DNA from: Alphaproteobacteria bacterium SO-S41
GTDB lineage: Bacteria; Pseudomonadota; Alphaproteobacteria; Micropepsales; Micropepsaceae
Length of the DNA stretch: 64,000 bases
Direction of reading: 5' to 3'
Assembly: GCA_019670725.1 (NCBI GenBank)
Contig: AP024629.1
Coordinates: 3,162,001 to 3,226,000, forward strand
Shown here: in pieces, positions 16,016-22,652 of the stretch
How the letters are laid out: each line of letters starts with the position of its first letter
How positions within the stretch are numbered: the first letter of the stretch is position 1
Notes under the pieces: generated by a model
What the model saw: only the letters and a program-made list of their open reading frames with translations
What the model was told of the DNA's origin: nothing
The model's database searches: none
Position numbers and translations under genes: made by a program

Positions 16016-16413
16016 CGGCCGACGAGCGCCGCCACCTGGCGCTGCATAACCTTCACCAGGTCGGCGAGCTGCTGTCCGGTCGCCTCCTGATGCACCCACC
16101 GGAAATCGTGGAAGACCCGGCCTCGATCGGCGTCATGGACGGCCAGCTCTTGGTTGAATTCGTCCTCAGGATAGAATGACAGCCTCGTGTAGAGGCACTT
16201 GAAGCCAGGCCGGCCAAGGAACGCCACCGAGCCTGAAGTGCGATCTCCATCCACCACCCATTCCGAGGCGGCCTGAAGGTGCAACGTGCCTTGCAGCGGC
16301 GGCGGGTCTTCATTGAGCAGGAAGACAGGGATCAGATCCTCGATCTCCACCTGGTCCGCTTCCTCGATCTGCCGCCTGGTGATCTTGCGCGCCCGAACTG
16401 CAGCCTTACCCAT
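16012..16413 (-). CDS. Unknown protein, first gene of LexA-box operon (prophage copy)
   Basis: A 133-residue protein. The C-terminal part (VFHDFRWVHQEATGQQLADL and VKVMQRQVAALVG) aligns with the end of the protein at 58415-58786 (IFRDFQWEDPMPEDPEVLAR and LMLRMMRVVAAIV). The shared core is F-DF-W, a Leu-rich amphipathic helix and VAA. The start at ATG 16413 is favoured by AGGGAG seven bases upstream; ATGs at 16419 and 16446 are also in frame, the last inside the LexA box. The function is unknown. Confidence 0.7.
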   Translation of the reverse strand: MGKAAVRARKITRRQIEEADQVEIEDLIPVFLLNEDPPPLQGTLHLQAASEWVVDGDRTSGSVAFLGRPGFKCLYTRLSFYPEDEFNQELAVHDADRGRVFHDFRWVHQEATGQQLADLVKVMQRQVAALVGR

Positions 16414-16440
16414 CGCCATTCTCCCTTCTTGTGCGGATGA

Positions 16441-16480
16441 GAACATAATGAGAACATGCTGAGTGCTAGGAGTCGAGTCC
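16441..16480 (-). promoter_or_regulatory. LexA box with promoter (GTTC-N7-GTTC)
   Basis: Read leftward, 16455-16441 is GTTCTCATTATGTTC, an exact match to the alphaproteobacterial LexA consensus GTTC-N7-GTTC. Fifteen bases upstream stands GGACTCGACT (16480-16471). If TCGACT is the -35, a 17-base spacer places TCTCAT as the -10, overlapping the box. The same arrangement with identical spacing occurs at 58804-58843. Confidence 0.8.
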
Positions 16481-16527
16481 TGCAGCTCATTTCGAGCGAT
16501 CGGAGCTGTTCGCGAAAATGTGGATAA

Positions 16528-16737
16528 CTAGCGCAGGCGGTTAGGCCCTGAAGCTGATGATCGTGCGCGCTCGCCTTCGGAGACCGTATCTGCATCGACC
16601 CGCGTAAAGACGCGCGAGCCCCATAGTTCCTCCGCCTTGGCCTTGGCGGCATCTCGGGTAGGGCACTCAAGCGCGAGGGAAGGATCCGCCTGACCGCGAC
16701 GGAAAGCTCTGACCCAGAACGTTTGTGCTGGCATCAT
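16528..16737 (-). CDS. Small hypothetical protein
   Basis: A 69-residue protein, MMPAQTFWVRAFRRG, with a short alpha/beta pattern (LALECPTRDAAKAKAEELWG) like a DUF2188-type mini-domain. Two ATGs (16737, 16734) could serve. It stands alone upstream of the LexA-box operon, in the same direction. The relative position resembles that of the 87-residue gene at 58961 in the second island, but I see no clear sequence similarity. Confidence 0.5.
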   Translation of the reverse strand: MMPAQTFWVRAFRRGQADPSLALECPTRDAAKAKAEELWGSRVFTRVDADTVSEGERARSSASGPNRLR

Positions 16738-16834
16738 GTGCTCCGTGGAAAAAGACGAGTGCGCAGCGGCTGTCGAAGCGTATGCTTCTTACCGTGCCAT
16801 CTTGGTTGTGCGGAGCGGAATCTAACCTAAGACT

Positions 16835-17059
16835 ATGTCATCTGCTGTCTCGGAGGTCGCTCTATTGCCCAAATTTGCAATTGAGTTGACCGGACATTGC
16901 GGCGCCTGGCTCTCCCTGCGACGCTTCGATCAGGACGCCGCGATCGACGATGCCGTCGAATTCTGGCTGACCGACAACTATGCGGCGGTGGTCATACGGC
17001 GCGGCGGTAAGGTCCTCTGGCAGATGCCCCAAGCCGCAGGCCCCGGGCGATTGATCTAG
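16835..17059 (+). CDS. Small protein of the EFWLT family (prophage copy)
   Basis: A 74-residue protein. The core AWLSLRRFDQDAAIDDAVEF, then WLTDNYAAVVI and GGKVLWQMP, matches the protein at 59494-59751 (LALLQPDEAVALDNAIEFWL, GTKVLWGSP). The predicted fold is a small alpha/beta domain with strand-helix-strand layout. The family is unnamed to me. It is followed by the WRA-type gene in both islands. Confidence 0.65.
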   Translation: MSSAVSEVALLPKFAIELTGHCGAWLSLRRFDQDAAIDDAVEFWLTDNYAAVVIRRGGKVLWQMPQAAGPGRLI

Positions 17060-17076
17060 GTTATTGATCTAGATCA
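17051..17076. promoter_or_regulatory. Repeated TTGATCTAG and 12-bp palindrome
   Basis: TTGATCTAG occurs at 17051-17059 and 17064-17072. The second copy is part of the perfect palindrome TGATCTAGATCA (17065-17076). It lies at the end of the EFWLT gene and upstream of the next gene, where an operator could sit. Confidence 0.4.
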
Positions 17077-17133
17077 GTTCGGACAATTTAACGCAGCCTG
17101 TAAGACGCCTAGTGGTGGCGCCCCCAACCTACG

Positions 17134-17148
17134 GTGATAAAATATCAC
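17134..17148. promoter_or_regulatory. Inverted repeat upstream of the 17171 gene
   Basis: GTGATA-AAA-TATCAC is a perfect 6-bp inverted repeat 23 bases before the ATG at 17171. It contains an AT-rich TAAAAT that could be a -10 (GATAAAAT), so it may be an operator over that promoter. Confidence 0.4.
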
Positions 17149-17170
17149 TGTCGCAATCGGGGGCATACGC

Positions 17171-17410
17171 ATGCCTTGGCGAGCAAAGCTATTTCAAAGT
17201 TTCGGACCGAACGGCGGCCAGTTTGCCGCCGACCCTGAAACTGAGGCGATCGCCCGCCAGGTCGTCGCCGAAGCGAAGCGCGAAGGCGCCAGCAAAGACG
17301 ACGTTGCCAAAGAGGTGGTCTATCACGCTCATTCGGTGATGATCATGGCCACTATCGCGCTGGAGCCATACCTCAGCATTGCGCTCCAGCGGCTCGACGA
17401 CCTCTGGTGA
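17171..17410 (+). CDS. Small protein of the M-WRA family (prophage copy)
   Basis: A 79-residue protein starting MPWRAKLF. It aligns along its whole length with the protein at 59838-60098: M-WRA-L, F-DP-TE--AR-V-A-AKR-G, DDVA-E-V-H and a final L--LW. It is helical and acidic in the centre (DDVAKEVVYHAH). The family is not recognised. It is the last gene before the presumed prophage end. Confidence 0.65.
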   Translation: MPWRAKLFQSFGPNGGQFAADPETEAIARQVVAEAKREGASKDDVAKEVVYHAHSVMIMATIALEPYLSIALQRLDDLW

Positions 17411-17878
17411 GACGCCGATAGCATCGTCCCACTTACTTCAGCCGGAAGATGGATCAGTGATTTGGTTAAGTGAGTAAGAGGCGCGGATTTCCGCCTCAAA
17501 ACGCCATCGTCCCACTTCTTTTCAAACTGGGACGGCATTTGCCCAGTTCCTCACCCCCTTAGCTGGCTTCCAAGCGTTGTCCTCGGCGGCTTGCTGACCG
17601 CCCTTATTGAGCGCTGAGGGCCGGTTTTCCGCGTTCTTGGGCGCTCCAGAGGCCTTTCTAAGGACGGCTAAGGGCTGCGCGCCGCGAGGGCCGTTTTGGC
17701 CGGCAGGGTGGCCGCGCGGTGTCTATCTTTACCAAAATTCTAGACACCGGCTGCGCGCTGCGCGTAGCTCGGAAATCGCCAATTTTTAGCGGCTTCCTGC
17801 GGTTTCCATCCCGCTATTGCCCGTCAAATCCCGGAATATCCCGTCTCCAGAATTGGATGATCACTTACACCGATCTCG
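17411..17878. other. Non-coding prophage end region with short repeats
   Basis: No convincing gene. CATCGTCCCACTT occurs twice in direct orientation (17422-17434 and 17505-17517), with an inverted TGGGACG just after the second copy. These could be transposase end-binding sites, since MuA binds several repeated sites at each end. A 9-bp perfect inverted repeat (CGGTGTCTA at 17717-17725, TAGACACCG at 17741-17749) also lies here. I could not pick the terminal CA. Confidence 0.45.
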
Positions 17879-17972
17879 GCGCTTCACGCGATCACACGTC
17901 CCCCTCTGCCATCCCGTTCGCTCCGCGACTGGAATGGCTGTCTCCCCCGCAAGCGCAGGGGGAGCAAGGGAC
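17879..17972 (-). repeat. Intergenic hairpin repeat family A, copy 1
   Basis: This is the reverse complement of the elements at 34478, 40546, 43324 and 44906. It has a C-run/G-run hairpin, then a variable stem (GCCAT/ATGGC at 17908 and 17934), then AGAGGGGGACGTGTGATC. Read in the portal gene's direction it begins directly after that gene's stop. It marks chromosomal DNA rather than prophage. Confidence 0.8.
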
Positions 17973-17979
17973 ACATCGC

Positions 17980-19146
17980 CTAGGCGCTCACCCCATACCC
18001 CGCCGCCGCGCGCTTCTCGTCACGGTCCAGGAAGGTTGCCGACTCCAGCTGCGCCCACAGGTTGGCGCGTTCCTCGGTCAGCGCCGGCACCGCGTCGGCA
18101 TCGACGGCAAGCCGCAGCCCGCTTCCGAATTGCGGCCCCAGCCACCGCGTCAACGCCGCCGCCATCCGCGCGGCCAGCGGCAGCACCGTCTGCCGCCAGA
18201 AGGCGAGATTGGCCGCGCCGTAATTGGCATAGGTCGCATCGCCGGGAATCCCGAGCAGCATGGGCGGCACGCCGAACGCCATCGCGATGTCGCGCGCCGC
18301 CGCGTTGCGCCCCGCGTCGAAATCCATGTCCTGCGGCGTCAGGCTCATCGGCCGCCATTCCAGGCCGCCCTCCAACAGCAGCGGCCGCCCTGCCCCGCGC
18401 GGTCCGCTGCGCTGCTGGTCCAGCTCGTCGCGCAGCCGCTGGTATTGCTCGTCGCTCAGCGCCTCCGCGCCCGGGCTCCCGCGATAAACCAACGCGCCGC
18501 TGGGCCGCGCGGCATTGTCGAGCAGGGCCTTGTTCCAGGCCGCCATCGCATTGTGCAGGTCGATCGCCTGCGCCGCCGCCTCGATGGGCGACAGGCCATA
18601 GTGATCGTCGACGGGATGGAACAGCTTCAGATGCAGCACGGGCAGAAACCCGTCCGCCTCGCGCTTGAGGCTCACCTCGCGCCCGCCGGCGCTGTAGACA
18701 TACGCTTCCGGCCACCCGTCGCGCCCCGGCACCGCGCGCACCCGGTCGGCGCGCAGCGCGAACAGCTCGCGCGGCACGCCGTCCAGCCGTACGGCCTCCA
18801 TATAGGCGTTGCCCGCGATCTGCAGCCCGGCATAGAGCCGCTCCATCACATCGGAGCGCGTCTCCGCCGGATTGGGCGTTGCGATCAGCTCGAGCAGCGG
18901 ATGCTGCGTCAGCTCCGCGTCGCCCTCATACAGCAGGAACGGCACGCTCGCCGCCGCCTCCGCGATCATGCGCACGGCGCGATAGGCGACCGGGTTCTTC
19001 ACGAACCCCTCGCGCGCCAGACTGGCATAATCGCGCGGCGTCCACCGCGCGCGCCCGCCATGCTGGAGCGCAATCACCGGCCCCGCCGCACTCGCCTTGC
19101 CTTCGGGCGCACGCATCCGCGCCCGCCGCCTGAAGCGTTCGAACAT
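17980..19146 (-). CDS. HK97/GTA-type portal protein
   Basis: A 388-residue portal protein, the dodecameric ring through which DNA enters the capsid. Typical segments are NPVAYRAVRMIAEAAASVPF (residues 50-69), QIAGNAYMEAVR, then HLKLFHPVDDHYGLSPIEAA, then DFDAGRNAAARDIAMAFGVP and MLLGIPGDATYANYGAANLA. Its length and sequence match the gene-transfer-agent portal (RcGTA g3 type). No prohead protease or capsid gene follows before the prophage, so the cluster is interrupted or incomplete here. A sigma70-like promoter lies upstream at 19332-19360. Confidence 0.9.
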   Translation of the reverse strand: MFERFRRRARMRAPEGKASAAGPVIALQHGGRARWTPRDYASLAREGFVKNPVAYRAVRMIAEAAASVPFLLYEGDAELTQHPLLELIATPNPAETRSDVMERLYAGLQIAGNAYMEAVRLDGVPRELFALRADRVRAVPGRDGWPEAYVYSAGGREVSLKREADGFLPVLHLKLFHPVDDHYGLSPIEAAAQAIDLHNAMAAWNKALLDNAARPSGALVYRGSPGAEALSDEQYQRLRDELDQQRSGPRGAGRPLLLEGGLEWRPMSLTPQDMDFDAGRNAAARDIAMAFGVPPMLLGIPGDATYANYGAANLAFWRQTVLPLAARMAAALTRWLGPQFGSGLRLAVDADAVPALTEERANLWAQLESATFLDRDEKRAAAGYGVSA

Positions 19147-19178
19147 TCGCTCTCCAATCTTTGGAACACACCGTCATC

Positions 19179-19283
19179 CCGGCGAGGCCGCCGCAGGCGT
19201 CCGAGACCCGGACCCAGGGGCGGTAAGCGCCACGGCCCAGTCATCTGGGTCCCGGCTCTCCGCGGCGCTGCGGCCGGAATGAC
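19179..19283. repeat. Intergenic palindromic repeat (CGTCATCCCGG... type)
   Basis: The element opens with CGTCATCCCGGCGAGGCCGC and closes with GCGGCCGGAATGAC, with an internal pair of inverted GGGTCC/GGACCC segments. This is the common alphaproteobacterial intergenic element type. It lies in the 5' leader between the promoter at 19332 and the portal start. Confidence 0.6.
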
Positions 19284-19331
19284 AAAGAAGGCGAAAGCCG
19301 CTCGCCCTCACCTGATACCGGACATAATTCC

Positions 19332-19360
19332 TATATACGCCCTGACCGTTCGCAGGTCAA
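19332..19360 (-). promoter_or_regulatory. Sigma70-type promoter, GTA module copy 1
   Basis: Read leftward: TTGACC (19360-19355), 17-base spacer, TATATA (19337-19332). A 13-bp perfect inverted repeat flanks it: ATAATTCCTATAT and ATATAGGAATTAT, one overlapping the -10 and one just upstream of the -35. Two further copies lie at 19634 and 21909. This one should drive the portal gene. Confidence 0.75.
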
Positions 19361-19448
19361 GCCGATATAGGAATTATTTCTGCACACGCCTCGACGCTGG
19401 TCAATCGCCCGACATCGCGCTTGAATGCCCCAACCCGGGAGCCAAGCG

Positions 19449-19598
19449 ATGACCAAGCCCAAACCGCACGACGATCCGAAACCCAAATCCGAAGACGCGG
19501 ATGCCCTCGACGAGCGTCTCGACGAAGCGCTGGAAGAATCCTTCCCCGCCAGCGACCCCGTCGCCATCACGCCCGATCACGAAAAGCCGAAGCCCTGA
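19449..19598 (+). CDS. Conserved 49-residue protein with ESFPASDP motif
   Basis: A short acidic protein, rich in Lys and Pro at both ends, with the core LDERLDEALEESFPASDPVA. Small proteins with this ESFPASDP motif are widespread and conserved in alphaproteobacteria; their role is unknown. The ATG at 19449 is preceded by GGGAG. It runs opposite to the packaging genes, and the promoter at 19634 would transcribe antisense to it. Confidence 0.7.
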   Translation: MTKPKPHDDPKPKSEDADALDERLDEALEESFPASDPVAITPDHEKPKP

Positions 19599-19633
19599 TC
19601 GCCTCGCCCTCACCCGATACCGGATACAATTCC

Positions 19634-19662
19634 TATATGCGTTTGACCCGCGCGATCGTCAA
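19634..19662 (-). promoter_or_regulatory. Sigma70-type promoter, GTA module copy 2
   Basis: Read leftward: TTGACG (19662-19657), 17-base spacer, CATATA (19639-19634), followed by the conserved GGAATTGTATCCGGTATCGG. The upstream arm of the inverted repeat is less well kept than in copies 1 and 3. It starts just past the 3' end of the TonB-like gene and points to the portal gene. Confidence 0.65.
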
Positions 19663-19697
19663 TCCGAAATCTGATTATTTTCCTATAGAAGGTAAGG

Positions 19698-20027
19698 TCA
19701 GAGCTTGAAGTTGACCCGCAGCCGATAGGTTCCCGGCGGTGTGTTGGCGTTCTTCCATTGCCGCACGGATGCAGCGGCCACTTCGCCGAAACGATACCCC
19801 GCCGGATTTTCGATCAGGACGCGAACATCCGTAACAACGCCGCCCTCGCCGATCGTCACGGCAAGCCCGACCCAGCCCTCCAGCTCCCGCTCCTGCGCCT
19901 CTTTGGGGTAACGAGGCTGAACGATTTCAGTCGGCTCGGGCAGAAGGGGCAAGTCAGACGCCGACGTCTCCGCGGCGGCCAACCCCACGCCAAGTAGCAG
20001 TGCCAGTAAGAGGGTCGCGAATCTCAT
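19698..20027 (-). CDS. Exported TonB C-terminal-domain protein
   Basis: A 109-residue protein with a signal peptide (MRFATLLLALLLGVGLAAA) and a TonB-C-like domain: PTEIVQPRYPKEAQERELEG, then GEGGVVTDVRVLI, then AASVRQWKN and a final TYRLRVNFKL. There is no Pro-rich spacer and no retained membrane anchor, so it is probably periplasmic rather than a full energy transducer. It sits between the GTA terminase and portal genes, which is unusual. Start ATG 20027 fits the signal peptide; upstream ATGs at 20048 and 20060 exist. Confidence 0.75.
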   Translation of the reverse strand: MRFATLLLALLLGVGLAAAETSASDLPLLPEPTEIVQPRYPKEAQERELEGWVGLAVTIGEGGVVTDVRVLIENPAGYRFGEVAAASVRQWKNANTPPGTYRLRVNFKL

Positions 20028-20084
20028 CAAGGGCGCCCGTTGGTGCATGCGTAGCATCATACCGATCTCACGGCGCCGGTTCCC

Positions 20085-21398
20085 TCACAACCCCCGCACC
20101 CGCGCCATTGCCTCCCGCCCCGGCATCAGCTCGCTCAGCGCCCAGACCAGCGCGTCCACCCGGTCCGGGCTCCCCGCGCCCTTCGCCTCGCCGCCGAACA
20201 GGCACATTTCGTCCTCCAGCGCCGGCAGCGCGCCGACATGGTGCACGCGGCCCTGTTCGTAGAGCATCGCCACCGGCTCGGCGCGCACCGCCTTGGACGC
20301 GCTCGCCCGCACCGGCTTCACGCGCACGGCATCGCCGCCGGCCTGGCGCAGCAGCGCCGTGACGAGATCGCCGCCCTGGTTGGTCTCCACCACGATCGTC
20401 TGCACCTCGAACGCTTCCACCGCACGCCGCACCGCGCCCGCCCAGCCTGCGGGGCTAAGCCCCTGCACCGTGCGATCGGCGAGCACATAGAGCGCGCCGT
20501 CCGCCGCGCACCCCGCCACCACGATGCCGCACGCATCCGCCGCCGCGCTTTGCGTCACCGGCGGATCGACGGCTACCACCACGCGCTTCAGCGCCGGCGG
20601 TGCCGCCACGCGGCCCGCGTCGATCCAGTCGCGCTGCCACAGCGCGGTCTCGTCGTCCTCCAGAATCTCCGCCATCAGCTCCTGCCGCCCCAGGCGCGAG
20701 CCGCCATAGAGCGCGTCCATCCGCGCGAGGAAGTCCGCCGCCAGATGCATTCGGTTGTCGGCAGTCGTCGCCCGCGTTGTCACCGCGCCCGGCCCGGCCA
20801 GCAACGCCTTCAGCGCCGCCATCCGGCGCGGCGTCGTCGTCACCAGCATGCGCGGCCGCAGCCCGGCGCGCAGCGTCATCTGCGCCATGTCGAACGCGGC
20901 CTGCGGATAGCGCCATTTCGCGAACTCGTCGGCCCAGATGAGATCCAGCTCCGGCCCGCGCAACTGCTCGGGATCCTCGGCCGAGAACAGCTCCCCCACC
21001 GCCCCGTTCGGCCAGACGATCTGGCGCTTCGACGGCTCGAAGCGCGGCCGCATCGCAGGCAACAGCGGATGGAGCAGGCCCGACCGCCCCTCCACCATCA
21101 CCGCCCGCGCATCGTGCATGGTCTCGCCGATCACCCCGACGCGCCCGGCTCGGCCGCCGGCGACCTCGTGGTTCACCCATTCTGCGCCGGCCTTCGTCTT
21201 ACCTGCCCCGCGACCTGCCAGCAGCAGCCACAGCGACCAGTCGCCCGGCGGCGGGTCTTGATAAACGTGCGACCAGAACCGCCAGCACAGCTCAATCGCC
21301 TTCAGGTCCTCCGGCGACATGAGGGAGAGGATATCCTGCAACTCTGATTTTTTCAGCCATAGCAACCAATCGGCCTTCAAGCCGGGCACGTATGTCAT
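20085..21398 (-). CDS. GTA/HK97-type terminase large subunit
   Basis: A 437-residue packaging ATPase-nuclease. The ATPase part has PPGDWSLWLLLAGRGAGKTK (Walker A near residue 65), Walker B LDLIWADEFAKW and the motif LVTTTPR. The nuclease part has VVAVDPPVT, IVVETNQGG and a late SPDRVDALVWAL that supplies a final Asp. It matches the RcGTA g2 type. The start overlaps the small-terminase-like gene by about 107 bases; homology of the first 40 residues to other GTA terminases supports this upstream start. Confidence 0.9.
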   Translation of the reverse strand: MTYVPGLKADWLLWLKKSELQDILSLMSPEDLKAIELCWRFWSHVYQDPPPGDWSLWLLLAGRGAGKTKAGAEWVNHEVAGGRAGRVGVIGETMHDARAVMVEGRSGLLHPLLPAMRPRFEPSKRQIVWPNGAVGELFSAEDPEQLRGPELDLIWADEFAKWRYPQAAFDMAQMTLRAGLRPRMLVTTTPRRMAALKALLAGPGAVTTRATTADNRMHLAADFLARMDALYGGSRLGRQELMAEILEDDETALWQRDWIDAGRVAAPPALKRVVVAVDPPVTQSAAADACGIVVAGCAADGALYVLADRTVQGLSPAGWAGAVRRAVEAFEVQTIVVETNQGGDLVTALLRQAGGDAVRVKPVRASASKAVRAEPVAMLYEQGRVHHVGALPALEDEMCLFGGEAKGAGSPDRVDALVWALSELMPGREAMARVRGL

Positions 21399-21843
21399 CA
21401 GCGGTTTCCGTTGACGGGCTCGTGGCAGACATCACCCCCATGCTCTCGGCCATCTTGGCGAAGTGATCCGCTGCGCGCACCAGATACGAGACGCTGGCGA
21501 CATTGCGTTCGTGCTGTGCGAGCAGCATTTCGGTGCTGGCGCCTTCGCGTTCGGCCCGCTCGATCAGACGATTGCCGCGCGCCAGCGATCTTTTGACCGC
21601 GCGTCTCGTGTCATTCATCAGGTCGATGACGGCCTCGCGCATTACCGCTCCGTCATCCTTGATCTTGCCAAGGCGATACCAGCTGTGCCGGCTGATCCGG
21701 CTCGAGAGTTGGCCCGGCGTGACGCCGTGCCGCTCGGCGATAATGCGCTGGCTGTCCATCGACTCCTGATAGTCGTTCCTGATCGCTTCCCAATCAGGCA
21801 CGCGTGCGGCAACGGCCGCTGCCGTTGGTTTCTTCTCTGTCAT
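21292..21843 (-). CDS. Small-terminase-like protein of the GTA cluster
   Basis: A 183-residue protein. The N-terminal part (DWEAIRNDYQESMDSQRIIA, then ERHGVTPGQLSSRISRHSW) is a helix-turn-helix typical of small terminases. Long helices follow (RAVKRSLARGNRLIERAERE). It is directly upstream of and overlapping the large terminase, and is the first gene after the promoter at 21909. It should be the DNA-recognition partner of the large subunit. The start is ATG 21843. Confidence 0.75.
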   Translation of the reverse strand: MTEKKPTAAAVAARVPDWEAIRNDYQESMDSQRIIAERHGVTPGQLSSRISRHSWYRLGKIKDDGAVMREAVIDLMNDTRRAVKRSLARGNRLIERAEREGASTEMLLAQHERNVASVSYLVRAADHFAKMAESMGVMSATSPSTETADDIRARLEGRLVAMAEKIRVAGYPLPHVAGGPEGD

Positions 21844-21908
21844 GATTGCTCTCGGGAAAGCCCCGGCAGGACCGGCCTCTCGCCTCACCCACTACCGGAT
21901 ATAATTCC

Positions 21909-21937
21909 TATATACGGGACGACCGCGCGAAGGTCAA
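21909..21937 (-). promoter_or_regulatory. Sigma70-type promoter, GTA module copy 3
   Basis: Read leftward: TTGACC (21937-21932), 17-base spacer, TATATA (21914-21909), then the conserved GGAATTATATCCGGTAGTGG. TTTCCTAT upstream of the -35 is the partner arm of ATAGGAA at the -10. The expected transcript start is about 60 bases before the small-terminase-like gene. Confidence 0.75.
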
Positions 21938-21959
21938 GCAGAAATAGGAAAATAATCTA

Positions 21960-22220
21960 TCAGTGAGTGTCCATCGGCAGGATGTCCCGCACGAACTGCT
22001 GGAACGCGCTCCCTCGCGAGGCCATGCCCTTCAGCAGCGCCAGCGTGTTCAACGCCGGCCCCTCGAAGGTCACGCGGCAATCGCGGATGTCGCAGTCGAT
22101 GATCGAGGGCGGCAGGCCGCCGGAATAGATCAGGTCGCAATCGTCCATCTTGCAGTCGATGAATTCCGCGCCGTCCAGCTTCAGGGTCTGGCTCGTGAAC
22201 GTCTTGCCTGTATGCTTCAT
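21960..22220 (-). CDS. Small pentapeptide-like hypothetical protein
   Basis: An 86-residue protein, MKHTGKTFTSQTLKLDGAEF, then IDCKMDDCDLIYSGG and IIDCDIRDCRVTFEG. The repeated (I/F)xDC spacing resembles a short pentapeptide-type beta helix. A hydrophobic C-terminal helix follows. The role is unknown. ATG 22220 is chosen because the upstream extension has no coding character. Confidence 0.6.
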   Translation of the reverse strand: MKHTGKTFTSQTLKLDGAEFIDCKMDDCDLIYSGGLPPSIIDCDIRDCRVTFEGPALNTLALLKGMASRGSAFQQFVRDILPMDTH

Positions 22221-22321
22221 CGCTTTACTCCCATCCTCACCCGCAGATACACGTCCCGCCCGGCCGCTGTCCACGCATCAAGCGCCCGGAACCTCGTTCC
22301 CCCATCCCGCGTTGCAGGTCC

Positions 22322-22570
22322 ATGATCGTTCGTATCGTCGTCATTCTCACCGTCCTTTACGCCGTCCTCGTCTGTATCGGCGTCGCCATCGTCGCAGGGC
22401 TGCAAAGCCAGCTCGGCTTTCTCCCGGCACTGGGCGTCGCGGTGCTAGCCTTTCTCGGCGTCGCCTGGATCGTGGCGACACTGCTGCTCCGGCGCCTGCG
22501 GTTTCTCAGAAGCATGGCGATGTTCAATGCCGGCGATCTGATGGAGCGGCTGCGCAATCGCCGCCCTTAA
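22322..22570 (+). CDS. Two-span membrane protein
   Basis: An 82-residue protein with membrane helices at about residues 3-25 and 33-55 and a basic C-terminal tail (LLRRLRFLRSMAMF, MERLRNRRP). No family was recognised. It reads toward the metallopeptidase gene 80 bases downstream. Confidence 0.6.
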   Translation: MIVRIVVILTVLYAVLVCIGVAIVAGLQSQLGFLPALGVAVLAFLGVAWIVATLLLRRLRFLRSMAMFNAGDLMERLRNRRP

Positions 22571-22652
22571 AGTATGTTCCGAACCCAGCCTTTCTAACGC
22601 CGCATATTCCCCTTAAGCCCGTCGGGCCCGCTATTCGGGCCGGGGAAAATCC

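Larger units (their letters stand above)
1..17878 (-). mobile_element. Mu-like transposable prophage (partial, early end)
   Basis: The order Ner, ParB-like, MuA, MuB, Gam, GemA, Mor-like, lysis genes, gp25-gp26-gp27-gp28-like terminase is the Mu order, read leftward, with a divergent repressor at 14.5 kb. Late head and tail genes lie beyond the left edge. The right boundary (Mu left end) is not resolved. It falls between the last accessory gene (17410) and a host-type intergenic repeat that starts at 17879. The 5-bp target duplication cannot be tested because the other end is outside the window. Confidence 0.9.

Noticed and set aside
17717-17749. 9-bp inverted repeat as the prophage terminus
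   Set aside because: Mu-type ends are short TG/CA termini with internal transposase sites, not terminal inverted hairpins. The exact end could not be fixed without the other side.
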